Source: Litchfieldella qijiaojingensis
Lineage (GTDB): Bacteria > Pseudomonadota > Gammaproteobacteria > Pseudomonadales > Halomonadaceae
DNA length: 64,000 bases
Assembly (NCBI RefSeq): GCF_014651875.1
Contig: NZ_BMXS01000022.1
Location: 16,819 to 80,818 of the forward strand
Direction: 5' to 3'
Below the pieces are notes generated by a model. It searched no databases and was not told where the DNA came from. It worked only from the letters and a program-made list of their open reading frames with translations. A program made the position numbers and the translations under genes. This document shows positions 33,370-42,443 of the stretch, in pieces. Each line of letters starts with the position of its first letter. The first letter of the stretch is position 1.

Positions 33370-35511
33370 ATGTTTACCATCGATGACCTGGCCGACCGCC
33401 TTGGCGGCTACCTCCCACCGGATGAGATCCAGCAGGTCAAGCGTGCCTTCTATTATGCTGAGCAGGCCCACGATGGTCAGCGCCGGCGCTCTGGTGAGCC
33501 TTATGTGACCCATCCCCTGGCGGTGGCCAATATCCTCGCCAACATGCACATGGACCATCAGAGCCTGATGGCGGCCATGCTGCACGACGTGATCGAGGAT
33601 ACGGGGGTGTCGAAGGAGGCCTTGGCCGTCCAGTTCGGCGAGCCGGTGGCGGAACTGGTCGACGGCGTCTCCAAACTGACCCAGATCACCTTCGAAGACA
33701 AGGCGGTCGCCCAGGCCGAGAATTTCCAGAAGATGGTACTGGCGATGTCCAAGGACATCCGCGTAATCATCGTCAAACTCGCCGACCGCCTGCACAACAT
33801 GCGCACCCTAGGCGCGCTGCGCCCGGAGAAGAAACGCCGCATCGCCCGCGAGACGCTGGAAATCTATGCGCGCATCGCCAGCCGGTTGGGCATCAACACC
33901 ATCCGCGTCGAACTCGAAGACCTCTCCTTCCAGGCCCTGCACCCGATGCGCGCCGAACGTATCAAACGTGCCGTCAGCAAGGCTCGAGGCCACCGCCGCT
34001 CGACCATTCGTCAGGTCCAGAACAGTCTGCAGAGATGCCTTGACGACGACGGCCTGCCGGGAACCGTGATCGGCCGCCAGAAACATCTGCTGTCGATCTA
34101 TCGCAAGATGCGCGACCAGCGCAAGTCGTTCGCCGAGATCATGGACGTGTTCGGCTTCCGCATCATCACCGATGACGTCGATAGCTGTTATCGCATCCTC
34201 GGCGCGGTGCACAACCTCTACAAGCCGGTTCCCGGCCGCTTCAAGGATTACATCGCCATCCCCAAGGCCAACGGCTACCAGAGCCTGCATACTACCCTGT
34301 TCGGCTCGAGTGGCATGCCCATCGAGGTGCAGATCCGCACTCGCGAGATGGAAGCCATGGCCAACAACGGCATCGCCGCCCACTGGCTCTATAAGGCTGG
34401 CCAGACCGCACGGCCGATTGCCATCGGCAGCCACGCCAGAGCCCGGGAGTGGGTGCGCGGCCTGCTCGAGATGCAGCGCCACGCCGGTAACCCGCTGGAG
34501 TTCATCGAACACGTCAAGAACGACCTGTTCCCCGACGACATCTACGTGTTCACGCCCAAGGGCGACATCATGGAGCTGCCGCAAGGCGCCACAGTGATCG
34601 ACTTCGCCTACAGCGTGCACACCGATATCGGCAATAGCTGCATCGCGTGCCGCATCGACCGCCATCTGGCACCACTTTCGACCCGCCTGGAAAGCGGCCA
34701 GACCCTGGAGATCATCACTGCCCCGGGAGCGCGACCCAATACCACCTGGCTGTCGTTCGTGGTCACCGCCAAGGCACGCTCGGCGATTCGCCATGCCTTG
34801 AAGCACCAGCAGCATACCGAGTCGGTACAGCTCGGCCGGCGGTTACTCAACAAGGCGCTGGCCGACTTCGACACCAGCCTCGAGGAACTACCCAAGGATC
34901 ACCTGCCCAGCCTGCTCCAGGAAATGGGGCTCAAGAATGAGGACGAGCTGCTGGAGTCCATCGGTCTGGGCACGCGTCTGGCCCATGCCATCGCCCGCCG
35001 GTTGATAGACGCCCTGCCCGATACGGCCAGCGCTGCGACGGAGCGATCGCACACCAGCGGACAGGGCAGTCCGATCGTGATAAGCGGTGCCGAAGGTATG
35101 GTGATCAATTTCGCGCGCTGCTGTCACCCACTACCGGGAGACCCGGTGATCGGTCATTTGTCGGTAGGCAAGGGCATCGTCGTGCATCGCGCCGAGTGCC
35201 GCAATCTCGACGAGCTCCGCAGCGACCCGGAGAAGCTATTCGCCCTGGAGTGGTCACAGCAGATCCAGAATGATTTCCCGGTGGCCATGCGCATCGAGAT
35301 GGAGAGCCGTCGTGGCCTGGTCGCTGAACTGGCCAGCCTGGTCACCGATGCCGATGCCAACATCGAACGTATCGGCATCGAGGAACGTGACGCCCGGCTA
35401 TCGATCGTCAACCTGACGATCGCCGTGCGTGATCGCGTGCACCTGGCACGAATCATCAAGCGGATTCGCAACCTGCCTCACGTAGGCAAGATCTCGCGCG
35501 TCCGAAACTGA
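33370..35511 (+). CDS. spoT: Bifunctional (p)ppGpp synthetase/hydrolase SpoT
   Basis: A 713-residue stringent-response enzyme. The HD hydrolase domain is intact ([32 protein letters not shown]). The synthetase has [40 protein letters not shown]; the RFKD motif is the bifunctional type. TGS (about 385-445), a linker with RCCHPLPGD, and a C-terminal ACT domain ([15 protein letters not shown]) follow. It makes and destroys ppGpp in response to starvation. It is followed by a strong terminator. Confidence 0.96.
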   Translation: MFTIDDLADRLGGYLPPDEIQQVKRAFYYAEQAHDGQRRRSGEPYVTHPLAVANILANMHMDHQSLMAAMLHDVIEDTGVSKEALAVQFGEPVAELVDGVSKLTQITFEDKAVAQAENFQKMVLAMSKDIRVIIVKLADRLHNMRTLGALRPEKKRRIARETLEIYARIASRLGINTIRVELEDLSFQALHPMRAERIKRAVSKARGHRRSTIRQVQNSLQRCLDDDGLPGTVIGRQKHLLSIYRKMRDQRKSFAEIMDVFGFRIITDDVDSCYRILGAVHNLYKPVPGRFKDYIAIPKANGYQSLHTTLFGSSGMPIEVQIRTREMEAMANNGIAAHWLYKAGQTARPIAIGSHARAREWVRGLLEMQRHAGNPLEFIEHVKNDLFPDDIYVFTPKGDIMELPQGATVIDFAYSVHTDIGNSCIACRIDRHLAPLSTRLESGQTLEIITAPGARPNTTWLSFVVTAKARSAIRHALKHQQHTESVQLGRRLLNKALADFDTSLEELPKDHLPSLLQEMGLKNEDELLESIGLGTRLAHAIARRLIDALPDTASAATERSHTSGQGSPIVISGAEGMVINFARCCHPLPGDPVIGHLSVGKGIVVHRAECRNLDELRSDPEKLFALEWSQQIQNDFPVAMRIEMESRRGLVAELASLVTDADANIERIGIEERDARLSIVNLTIAVRDRVHLARIIKRIRNLPHVGKISRVRN

Positions 35512-35517
35512 ACCTCG

Positions 35518-35560
35518 ACGATCGCATAGCCGTGCCTGGCGCGGCAGGCGATCGTTTTTT
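35518..35560 (+). terminator. Rho-independent terminator of spoT
   Basis: ACGATCGC pairs with GCGATCGT, with an inner CCGTGCC/GCGGCAGG partial stem, followed by TTTTTT. It lies 7 bases after the spoT stop. Confidence 0.75.
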
Positions 35561-35600
35561 ATTGCAACCACAGCGTCACAGCACTACCGAGGAGCAAGCC

Positions 35601-35990
35601 ATGAGCAACAAGGCTGTCATCAACACCGACAAGGCACCCGCCGCCATCGGCCCTTATTCACAAGCCATCAAGGCCGGCAACACCGTCTACATGTCCGGCC
35701 AGATCCCGCTCGATCCAGCGACCATGGAACTGGTTTCCGACGACTTCGAGGCCCAGGCCCGCCAAGTCTTTTCCAACCTCAAGGCGGTCTGCGAGGAAGC
35801 TGCCGGCTCGCTTACCGACATCGTCAAGATCAACCTCTACCTGGTCGAGCTCGACAACTTCGCCATCGTCAACCGGGTGATGGAAGAGTTCTTCTCCGCG
35901 CCCTTCCCGGCACGTGCCGCGGTCGGCGTCAAGGCGCTGCCCAAGGGGAGCCAGGTTGAGGCGGAAGCGATCATGGTCATCGGTGACTGA
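35601..35990 (+). CDS. ridA: 2-iminobutanoate/2-iminopropanoate deaminase RidA
   Basis: A 129-residue Rid protein. [25 protein letters not shown], the catalytic arginine in PARAAVGV (Arg105) and the C-terminal [11 protein letters not shown] are characteristic. It hydrolyses reactive enamine/imine products of threonine dehydratase. GAGGAGC precedes ATG 35601. The stop codon touches a fragment of the palindromic repeat. Confidence 0.95.
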   Translation: MSNKAVINTDKAPAAIGPYSQAIKAGNTVYMSGQIPLDPATMELVSDDFEAQARQVFSNLKAVCEEAAGSLTDIVKINLYLVELDNFAIVNRVMEEFFSAPFPARAAVGVKALPKGSQVEAEAIMVIGD

Positions 35991-36020
35991 GGAAAGGCTG
36001 ATTCATTGCTGCGCTCGCCG
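35989..36020. repeat. Fragment of the palindromic repeat after ridA
   Basis: GAGGAAAGGCTGATTCATTGCTGCGCTCGCC matches the right end of copy B read on the minus strand (GGGAAACACTGATTTATTGCTGCGCTTG) at all but a few positions. It starts within the ridA stop codon. Confidence 0.5.
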
Positions 36021-36042
36021 ATTTCTGAAGTGAGGTGTGGCC

Positions 36043-36558
36043 ATGCGGCTGTTCTTCGCTCTGTGGCCCGACGACGCACTGCGCCATGAACTGGTGGCCC
36101 TGGCCCGGCAGGTCCAGGGTTCTTGTGGCGGGCGCCGTCCACGCGACGAAGCCATCCATCTGACCCTGGCCTTTCTCGGCGAGGTGTCGCCTGCGCAGGC
36201 ATCGGAACTGGCCGATATGACTAGAGGGTTCCATTGTCCAGCCGGACAGTGGACGCTGGATCGCTTCGGTCACTTCCGGCGCGGTGGCATCTTGTGGTTA
36301 GGCAGCGAGGCGCCCGTTCCAGCGCTCGATGCCGTGCAGGCCCGGCTGTGGCAGGCACTGACCGACTACGGCTTTACACCACCATCACGCCCTTTCCTGC
36401 CGCATGTCACCCTGCTGCGCAAGGCGCGACGGCCGAGGTGGGACAAACTCCCCGCGGTGAACCTAGACTGGCATTATAATAAGCTGGTACTGATACACTC
36501 CGTCGCCGATGGCCGGGGACGCCGCTACGACTCCCTGGCCCACACGACGACCGCCTGA
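36043..36558 (+). CDS. thpR: RNA 2',3'-cyclic phosphodiesterase (2'-5' RNA ligase family)
   Basis: A 171-residue 2H phosphoesterase. The two catalytic HxTx motifs are HLTLAFLG near residue 45 and HVTLLRKA near residue 130. RLFFALWPDD starts the protein. ThpR hydrolyses 2',3'-cyclic phosphates to 2'-phosphates; its physiological role is unclear. GAGG lies 7 bases before ATG 36043. Confidence 0.9.
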   Translation: MRLFFALWPDDALRHELVALARQVQGSCGGRRPRDEAIHLTLAFLGEVSPAQASELADMTRGFHCPAGQWTLDRFGHFRRGGILWLGSEAPVPALDAVQARLWQALTDYGFTPPSRPFLPHVTLLRKARRPRWDKLPAVNLDWHYNKLVLIHSVADGRGRRYDSLAHTTTA

Positions 36559-36567
36559 GGAGTCGCG

Positions 36568-37074
36568 ATGACAAGGAAGCCCCTGGCTGTTGTAGCCACG
36601 TGGTTGGCCACTACCTTGCTGGCCATACCTCATGCGAAAGCGGACCTCTACCTTGCCGCAGGCATCACCAGCGAAAGCGATGCGGCACTCAAGGTCGAGC
36701 TCGATCGCGAGTTCGACCTCTCGCATTGGCATCCGCAGCTCAGCCTGCGCCTCGCCACGGGCGCCCTGCTGCTATCCACTGGCACCGACGATGGCGATGT
36801 CGCCTGGCTGATCACTCCGGCCTTTCGCTATACCTTTGCTGGCGAAACCGGCGCTTTCCTGGAAGGCGGAATCGGCGCCAGCGTGTTCTTCGACACCCGG
36901 ATAGAATCGCGACGGCTCTCCACAGCCTTTCAGTTCGAGGATCGCCTGGCGCTGGGCATGCCGCTGGCCCAGGGAGACATCATGGCCAGCGTGACCCACT
37001 ACTCCAATGGCGGACTTGATCACCCCAACGATGGCTTCGAGGTGTATGCATTGAGCTATCGCCTGCCTTTGTAG
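36568..37074 (+). CDS. PagL-like lipid A 3-O-deacylase (acyloxyacyl hydrolase)
   Basis: A 168-residue outer-membrane beta-barrel protein. The signal peptide ends AKA (about residue 25). EGGIGASVFFDTRIESRRLSTAFQFED and THYSNGGLDHPNDGFEVYAL match PagL; the His-Ser of HYSNGG is the catalytic pair. PagL removes the 3-position acyl chain of lipid A. It lies 9 bases after thpR. Length is in the family range. The assignment rests on these motifs alone. Confidence 0.82.
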   Translation: MTRKPLAVVATWLATTLLAIPHAKADLYLAAGITSESDAALKVELDREFDLSHWHPQLSLRLATGALLLSTGTDDGDVAWLITPAFRYTFAGETGAFLEGGIGASVFFDTRIESRRLSTAFQFEDRLALGMPLAQGDIMASVTHYSNGGLDHPNDGFEVYALSYRLPL

Positions 37075-37080
37075 CCAAGG

Positions 37081-37956
37081 CTAGGCCTTGATGTTTTCCA
37101 GGAAGCCACCCTCCTCGAGCACCTGGGCGTAGCCCTCGCGGTAGGAAGGAAAGCGGAAACGATAACCGGACTCGAGCAACCGGGTATTGTCACAACGCTT
37201 GCTGGAGCGACGCTTTAACGGCGACTGGATGATTTCGGTGGCTTCCACCTTGAGCTTCCCGGCCAGCCAGGTCATGACCTCGTGCAATGGAGCCGGTTCG
37301 CAATCAGTGGCCAAATACAGCTCATCGATGTCCTTCCCGCCGAGCGTCAGGTCGATGAGATGGGCCAGCACCCCGGCACAGTCGTCACGGTGGATACGGT
37401 TGGTATACATCGGCGGCGCTGCAGGCGCGATACGGCCCTCGCTGACCTGCCGAATCAAGCGATCGCGCCCCGGTCCATAGATGCCGGAAAAGCGCACCAC
37501 GGTGCCGGGTAACTCATGCCCGAACAGGAGTTGCTCAGCCGCATGCATCAACTGCCCGGAAAAGCCGTGTGGCTCGATGGGGCTCGCCTCGTCGACGTGC
37601 TCACCGTCCTGCTGGGCATAGACGCTGGTCGAGGAAACGAAGAAAATCCGCTTGGGCGGAGCGTCACGCCGGCCATACTCGGTCAGTACGGATTCGAGCC
37701 CCGCCGGATAAGCCGCCTGATAGGCGCTTTCCTCGAAGCGATCGGCACTCACCACATAAACCACGATATCGGCATCGGGCAATGTGGCCAGCGCGCCGCT
37801 GTCGTTGACATCCAGCGCTACTGACTCGATGCCGCTTCCCTCGAGCGCCTGTGGCTTGCGACGCGCTCCCAGGACCCGGTGACCGGCTTCCTGCAACTGT
37901 CGCCCCAACGTCATGCCTATATCACCACAACCAATAATCAGAGTCGTTGTCTTCAC
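37081..37956 (-). CDS. NAD(P)-binding SDR/epimerase-like protein
   Basis: A 291-residue Rossmann protein starting at GTG 37956 with GGAGGAAAG directly upstream. The N-terminus TTLIIGCGDIGMTLGRQL binds NAD(P). FVSSTSVYAQQDGEHVDE and VVRFSGIYGPGRDRLI resemble extended SDRs of the YeeZ/YfcH type. The usual YxxxK is replaced (no clear Tyr-x-x-x-Lys near FSGQLMHAAEQ), so catalytic activity is doubtful. Convergent with the PagL-like gene and divergent from oxyR, 80 bases away. Confidence 0.8.
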   Translation of the reverse strand: MKTTTLIIGCGDIGMTLGRQLQEAGHRVLGARRKPQALEGSGIESVALDVNDSGALATLPDADIVVYVVSADRFEESAYQAAYPAGLESVLTEYGRRDAPPKRIFFVSSTSVYAQQDGEHVDEASPIEPHGFSGQLMHAAEQLLFGHELPGTVVRFSGIYGPGRDRLIRQVSEGRIAPAAPPMYTNRIHRDDCAGVLAHLIDLTLGGKDIDELYLATDCEPAPLHEVMTWLAGKLKVEATEIIQSPLKRRSSKRCDNTRLLESGYRFRFPSYREGYAQVLEEGGFLENIKA

Positions 37957-38036
37957 CTTTCCTCCGCCCCTTGATAAAAAGTCCCTATCGGAAACCCCTG
38001 TCCATCGATTCAAGAGGATGCCGCGAAGGCACCACC

Positions 38037-38960
38037 ATGACTCTAACAGAACTCCGCTACATCGTAACCTTGGCTCAGGAGCGCCACTTCGGCCGTGCCG
38101 CCGAGCGTTGCTTCGTGTCGCAGCCTACCCTGTCGGTGGCCGTCAAGAAGCTCGAGGAAGAACTCGGCGTAGCCCTGTTCGAGCGTTCCAAGTCTACGGT
38201 ACAGGTCACCCCGCTGGGTGAACAGATCGTCGAGCAGGCCCAACGCGTGCTGGAGCAGAGCAGCGTGATCAAGGAACTGGCCAATGCCGGCAAGGACCAG
38301 CTCACCAGCCCCCTGCGCATCGGTGCCATCTACACCATCGGCCCCTACCTGTTCCCGCACCTGGTGCCGGAACTGGCGCGCACTGCGCCGCAGATGCCGC
38401 TGTACATCGAGGAAGGCTTCACCGCCAACCTGCGCCGCAAGCTCCGCAGCGGCGAGTTGGACGCGATCATCGTCGCCCTGCCCTTCACCGAGACCGATGT
38501 ACTGACCAAGGCGCTGTACGAAGAGCCCTTCGAGGTGCTGATGCCAGCCGGCCACCCATGGGCGGCCAAGGCCACCATCGACAAGGAGGACCTGCTCAAG
38601 GAGCGCCTGTTGCTGCTTGGCGAGGGGCACTGCTTCCGCGACCAGATCCTCGAGGCCTGCCCGGCGATCAGCGCACAGCTCAACAGTCCCAACAATACCC
38701 TGACTGCCGAGGGCGGCTCGCTGGAGACCATTCGCCACATGGTCGCCTCCAAGCTGGGCGTGACCGTACTGCCCCTCTCGGCGATCGGTACCGGCCATTA
38801 TGAGGCCGGAGTGTTGGAAAGTCGTCCCTTCACACCGGAAGCGCCTTCACGCACCGTGGCCATCGCCTGGCGGGCCAGTTTCCCTCGACCCAAGGCCATC
38901 GATGCCCTGACCAACGCCATCATCCAATGCCGCCGCCTCCAGCAACCCGAGCCGGCATGA
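38037..38960 (+). CDS. oxyR: LysR-family peroxide regulator OxyR
   Basis: A 307-residue regulator. The N-terminal helix-turn-helix (LTELRYIVTLAQERHFGRAAERCFVSQPTLSVAVKKLEE) is OxyR-like, and the redox pair is exactly placed: Cys199 and Cys208 in GEGHCFRDQILEAC. Disulfide formation by hydrogen peroxide switches it to activate catalase and peroxiredoxin genes. Its TGA overlaps the ATG of recG (ATGA), an arrangement seen in Pseudomonas. Confidence 0.95.
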   Translation: MTLTELRYIVTLAQERHFGRAAERCFVSQPTLSVAVKKLEEELGVALFERSKSTVQVTPLGEQIVEQAQRVLEQSSVIKELANAGKDQLTSPLRIGAIYTIGPYLFPHLVPELARTAPQMPLYIEEGFTANLRRKLRSGELDAIIVALPFTETDVLTKALYEEPFEVLMPAGHPWAAKATIDKEDLLKERLLLLGEGHCFRDQILEACPAISAQLNSPNNTLTAEGGSLETIRHMVASKLGVTVLPLSAIGTGHYEAGVLESRPFTPEAPSRTVAIAWRASFPRPKAIDALTNAIIQCRRLQQPEPA

Positions 38961-41038
38961 ACGATCTGATGCAACCGGTCACGACGCTGTCCGGGGTCGG
39001 CGAGGCACTGGCCGCCAAGCTGGCCCGGCTGCGTGTCGAGAGCGTCGCCGACCTGCTCTTCCACCTGCCGCTGCGCTATCAGGATCGCACGCGCATCACG
39101 CCGATCGCCACCCTGCGCGCCGGGCACGAGGCGGTGGTCGAGGGCGAGGTCGCGGCCAGCGACGTGGTACGCGGGCGACGTCGCAGCCTGCTGGTGCGAC
39201 TCAAGGACGGGTCGGGCATCCTTAGCTTGCGCTTTTTCCACTTTTCGCCGGCCCAGCAGCAACAGTTTCAGCCGGGAACCCGGGTGCGCTGCTTCGGTGA
39301 AGCCCGAGCCGGCGCCACCGGCCTCGAGCTATATCATCCCGAGTATCGTCTGCTCAAGGCCGGCGACACCCCGGTTGAAGATCACCTGACGCCCATCTAC
39401 CCGACCACCGAGGGACTAAACCAGCCGCGCCTGCGCGGCTTGATCGCCCAAGCCCTGAAACTGCTCGATGCTACGCCCCAGTCACTGCCCGACTGGATTC
39501 CCAAGGCCCTGCGCGAACGCTTTCGCCTTCCCGAACTGCACACCTCGCTTCACTACCTGCACGAACCGCCGCCGGATGCCGACCTGGCGTGCCTGGCCGA
39601 CGGACGGCACCCTGCCCAGCGCCGCCTGGCCCTGGAGGAACTGCTGGCCCACCAGCTCAGCCTGCGCCAGGTACGACTGCGTATTCAAGCCGACGGTGCG
39701 CCCACGCTGCCCTCCGGTCGCGGCCTGCAGGCGCGTTTCGTGGCCCAGTTGCCGTTCGCTCTGACCGGCGCCCAACGCCGCGTGCTCGACGAGATCGCTC
39801 ATGACCTCGAGCGGCCAGTCCCCATGTTGCGTTTGGTGCAGGGTGACGTTGGCTCGGGCAAGACAGTAGTGGCGGCGATGGCTGCGCTGCAGGCGATCGC
39901 CGGCGGCTGCCAGGCGGCGATGATGGCACCCACCGAGATCCTCGCCGAACAGCATTACCGCACCTTCCGCGACTGGCTGGCGCCGCTCGGCATCGAAGTC
40001 GCTTGGCTGGCCGGCAAGCTCAAGGGCAAGCCACGTCTCGATACCAAGGCCGCAATTCTCGATGGCCGTGCGCAGATGGTGGTCGGCACTCATGCGCTGT
40101 TCCAGGGCGACGTGCACTTCCAGCGCTTGGGCCTGGCGATCGTCGACGAACAACACCGCTTCGGCGTTCACCAGCGCCTGGCACTGCGCGAGAAGGGAGA
40201 GGCCGGTGGGCTGACGCCCCACCAGTTGGTGATGACCGCCACGCCGATCCCGCGCACCCTGGCAATGAGTGCCTACGCCGATCTCGATGTCTCGGTAATC
40301 GACGAACTTCCCCCCGGCCGTACCCCGGTGCAGACCGTCGCCGTGCCCGACGAACGCCGCCCCGAGGTCGTCACCCGCATCCGCCAGGCATGCGCCGCGG
40401 GCCGCCAGGCCTATTGGGTGTGTACCCTGATCGAGGAGTCCGAGGCGCTGCAGTGCCAAGCCGCCGAGGCAACCCGCGACAGCCTGACCGAGGCACTGCC
40501 GGAACTCGCCATCGGCCTGGTCCACGGGCGCATGAAGGCCGCCGAGAAAGCCGAAGTGATGAGCGCCTTCAAGGAAGGCGAACTCGACCTTCTGGTCGCC
40601 ACCACGGTAATCGAGGTCGGCGTCGACGTGCCCAACGCCAGTCTGATGATCATAGAAAACCCCGAACGTCTGGGGCTGTCGCAGTTGCACCAGTTACGTG
40701 GCCGCGTGGGGCGCGGCTCCACCGAAAGCTTCTGTGTGCTGCTCTATCACCCCCCTCTGTCGGCTCATTCCCGCGAACGCCTGGCGGTGATGCGCGAGAC
40801 CAGTGATGGCTTCCGCATCGCCGAGAAGGATCTGGAACTGCGTGGCCCCGGTGAGGTGTTAGGTACCCGGCAGACCGGGCTGGCGCAGATGAAAATCGCT
40901 GACCTGGAACGCGACCGCGACCTGCTCGAGCAGGTCAGCCCCCTGGCCAAGGCCTTGCTGGAAGAGGCACCCGAGGCCAGCGAGCCGCTGATCCGTCGCT
41001 GGCTCGGCGAGGAAGCGGGAAGGTATGGGCAGGTTTGA
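38957..41038 (+). CDS. recG: ATP-dependent DNA helicase RecG
   Basis: A 693-residue helicase. The wedge/OB domain is N-terminal (LSGVGEALAAKLARLRVESVADLLFHLPLRYQDR). Helicase motifs are GDVGSGKTVVAAMA, PTEILAEQHY, VDEQHRFGVHQR (DEQH box), MTATPIPRTLAM, ATTVIEVGVDVPNA and QLHQLRGRVGRG. RecG reverses stalled forks and processes junctions. The start overlaps oxyR by 4 bases; length equals that of the family. Confidence 0.97.
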   Translation: MNDLMQPVTTLSGVGEALAAKLARLRVESVADLLFHLPLRYQDRTRITPIATLRAGHEAVVEGEVAASDVVRGRRRSLLVRLKDGSGILSLRFFHFSPAQQQQFQPGTRVRCFGEARAGATGLELYHPEYRLLKAGDTPVEDHLTPIYPTTEGLNQPRLRGLIAQALKLLDATPQSLPDWIPKALRERFRLPELHTSLHYLHEPPPDADLACLADGRHPAQRRLALEELLAHQLSLRQVRLRIQADGAPTLPSGRGLQARFVAQLPFALTGAQRRVLDEIAHDLERPVPMLRLVQGDVGSGKTVVAAMAALQAIAGGCQAAMMAPTEILAEQHYRTFRDWLAPLGIEVAWLAGKLKGKPRLDTKAAILDGRAQMVVGTHALFQGDVHFQRLGLAIVDEQHRFGVHQRLALREKGEAGGLTPHQLVMTATPIPRTLAMSAYADLDVSVIDELPPGRTPVQTVAVPDERRPEVVTRIRQACAAGRQAYWVCTLIEESEALQCQAAEATRDSLTEALPELAIGLVHGRMKAAEKAEVMSAFKEGELDLLVATTVIEVGVDVPNASLMIIENPERLGLSQLHQLRGRVGRGSTESFCVLLYHPPLSAHSRERLAVMRETSDGFRIAEKDLELRGPGEVLGTRQTGLAQMKIADLERDRDLLEQVSPLAKALLEEAPEASEPLIRRWLGEEAGRYGQV

Positions 41039-41135
41039 GTGGTGCGTTCCAAAATTGTGAACACCAACTGGCTACCATTAGAACAGACTCCTTTCGATAC
41101 TCAGGGTGTCCCATATCACAACAAGGACAACCCTT

Positions 41136-41957
41136 ATGGATCTCAAGCTGCTATTGAACTGGCGCCTGCACCTGACGGTGATACTGGCGTCACTCCTCGC
41201 CGAGTGGATCGGTATTCTCCGTATACCGATGGGGCCCGGCACTCTGCTACTGCTGCCATTGTTTTACGCCTTCATCATCGGTGTACTGCTCAATCCTCAC
41301 CTGTTCTCCGGCATGAACCGAATCATCCCCGAATCGGTCAGCAATGCCGCGGGCCCGCTCATCCTGATCGCTATCCTGCCCTTCATCGCCAAGTTCGGCT
41401 CTACCATCGGTCCAGCCATCGAGCAGATCATCGCCGCCGGCCCGGCACTGATCCTGCAGGAACTGGGCAATCTCGGCACCATGCTGCTGGCGCTGCCCTT
41501 CGCTGTGCTGGTATTGCGTATGGGGCGGGAAACCATTGGTGCCACCTATTCCATCGCCCGCGAACCGAACATCGCCATCATTTCCGACAAGTACGGCCTG
41601 CGCAGTCCAGAGGGCATCGGCATCATGGGGGTCTACGTGGTCGGCACCATGTTCGGCACCCTCTACTTCGCGCTGATGGCAGGGTATCTGGCATCGCTGG
41701 ATATCTTCGACGTGCGCGCCCTGGCCATGGCCTGCGGGGTGGGAAGCGGCAGCATGGTAGCGGCCTGTTCCGGCGCCCTGGCCGAGGCAATGCCAGGCAT
41801 GCGCGACGAACTCCTGGCCTTCTCCGGTGCCAGTAACCTGCTCACTTATGCGACGGGGCTCTATGTTTCCCTGTTCATCGCCCTGCCCGCTGCCGAATGG
41901 CTATACAAGCGCCTGAGCCCTACCGCTCTTCAGGAGGCCCGCAATGAAAACCTCTGA
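41136..41957 (+). CDS. DUF3100 family membrane protein, putative transporter subunit
   Basis: A 273-residue polytopic protein with about eight helices. It resembles DUF3100: IGILRIPMGPGTLLLLPLFYAFIIG, NRIIPESVSNAAGPLILIAILPFIAKFG, RMGRETIGATYSIAREPNIAIISDKYGL, MACGVGSGSMVAACSGAL. The conserved polar GxGSGSM and EPNIAII stretches suggest a transport path. Function is unknown. AAGGACAA precedes ATG 41136. Its end overlaps a smaller membrane protein by 14 bases, and an amidohydrolase follows, so a two-part importer of an N-acyl compound is inferred. Confidence 0.8.
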   Translation: MDLKLLLNWRLHLTVILASLLAEWIGILRIPMGPGTLLLLPLFYAFIIGVLLNPHLFSGMNRIIPESVSNAAGPLILIAILPFIAKFGSTIGPAIEQIIAAGPALILQELGNLGTMLLALPFAVLVLRMGRETIGATYSIAREPNIAIISDKYGLRSPEGIGIMGVYVVGTMFGTLYFALMAGYLASLDIFDVRALAMACGVGSGSMVAACSGALAEAMPGMRDELLAFSGASNLLTYATGLYVSLFIALPAAEWLYKRLSPTALQEARNENL

Positions 41958-42432
41958 TACCGCCACCATCGATAACCAGCAGTTGCAGGAACTGCGCCCC
42001 GAAAACCAACTCGGCAAGACCGCCCTGCTGCTGGCCGTGGTCTGCGCCGCCGCTTGGATCGCCAATATCGTCAACGGCGCACCTCTGCTTCAGGCACTGC
42101 CGGGCATGATGGTCCTCTACGCCATGGTGATGATCGGCCTGGGGATCGGGCGTGTCGCGCCCTTCTACCTGCCCAGCGTCGCCTGGGTCTCGCTGGTCAG
42201 CATCCTGATGACGCTACCGTTCTTTCCGGGTAACGGCTGGATCGTCGAGCAGCTCACCCATGTGAACTTTCTGGCCGTGGTGACCCCAGTGCTCGCCTAC
42301 GCCGGCCTGGCACTGACCGGCCGCGAGTTCACCATGTTCAAGCAGACCGGCTGGAAACTGGTGATCATCTCGCTACTGGTGTTCACCGGCACTTTCGTTG
42401 GCTCGGCCATCGTCGCCCACCTGATGCTGTAG
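41944..42432 (+). CDS. Small membrane protein, putative DUF3100 partner
   Basis: A 162-residue protein: a soluble N-terminus of about 25 residues, then about five helices (GKTALLLAVVCAAAWIANIV; LPGMMVLYAMVMIGLGIG; SVAWVSLVSILMTLPFFPG; FLAVVTPVLAYAGLALTG; WKLVIISLLVFTGTFVGSAIV). I do not recognise a named family. The 14-base overlap with the DUF3100 gene implies coupled translation and probably a heteromeric membrane complex. The next gene, an M20 amidohydrolase, follows after 11 bases. Confidence 0.75.
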   Translation: MKTSDTATIDNQQLQELRPENQLGKTALLLAVVCAAAWIANIVNGAPLLQALPGMMVLYAMVMIGLGIGRVAPFYLPSVAWVSLVSILMTLPFFPGNGWIVEQLTHVNFLAVVTPVLAYAGLALTGREFTMFKQTGWKLVIISLLVFTGTFVGSAIVAHLML

Positions 42433-42443
42433 GAAGAACCGAG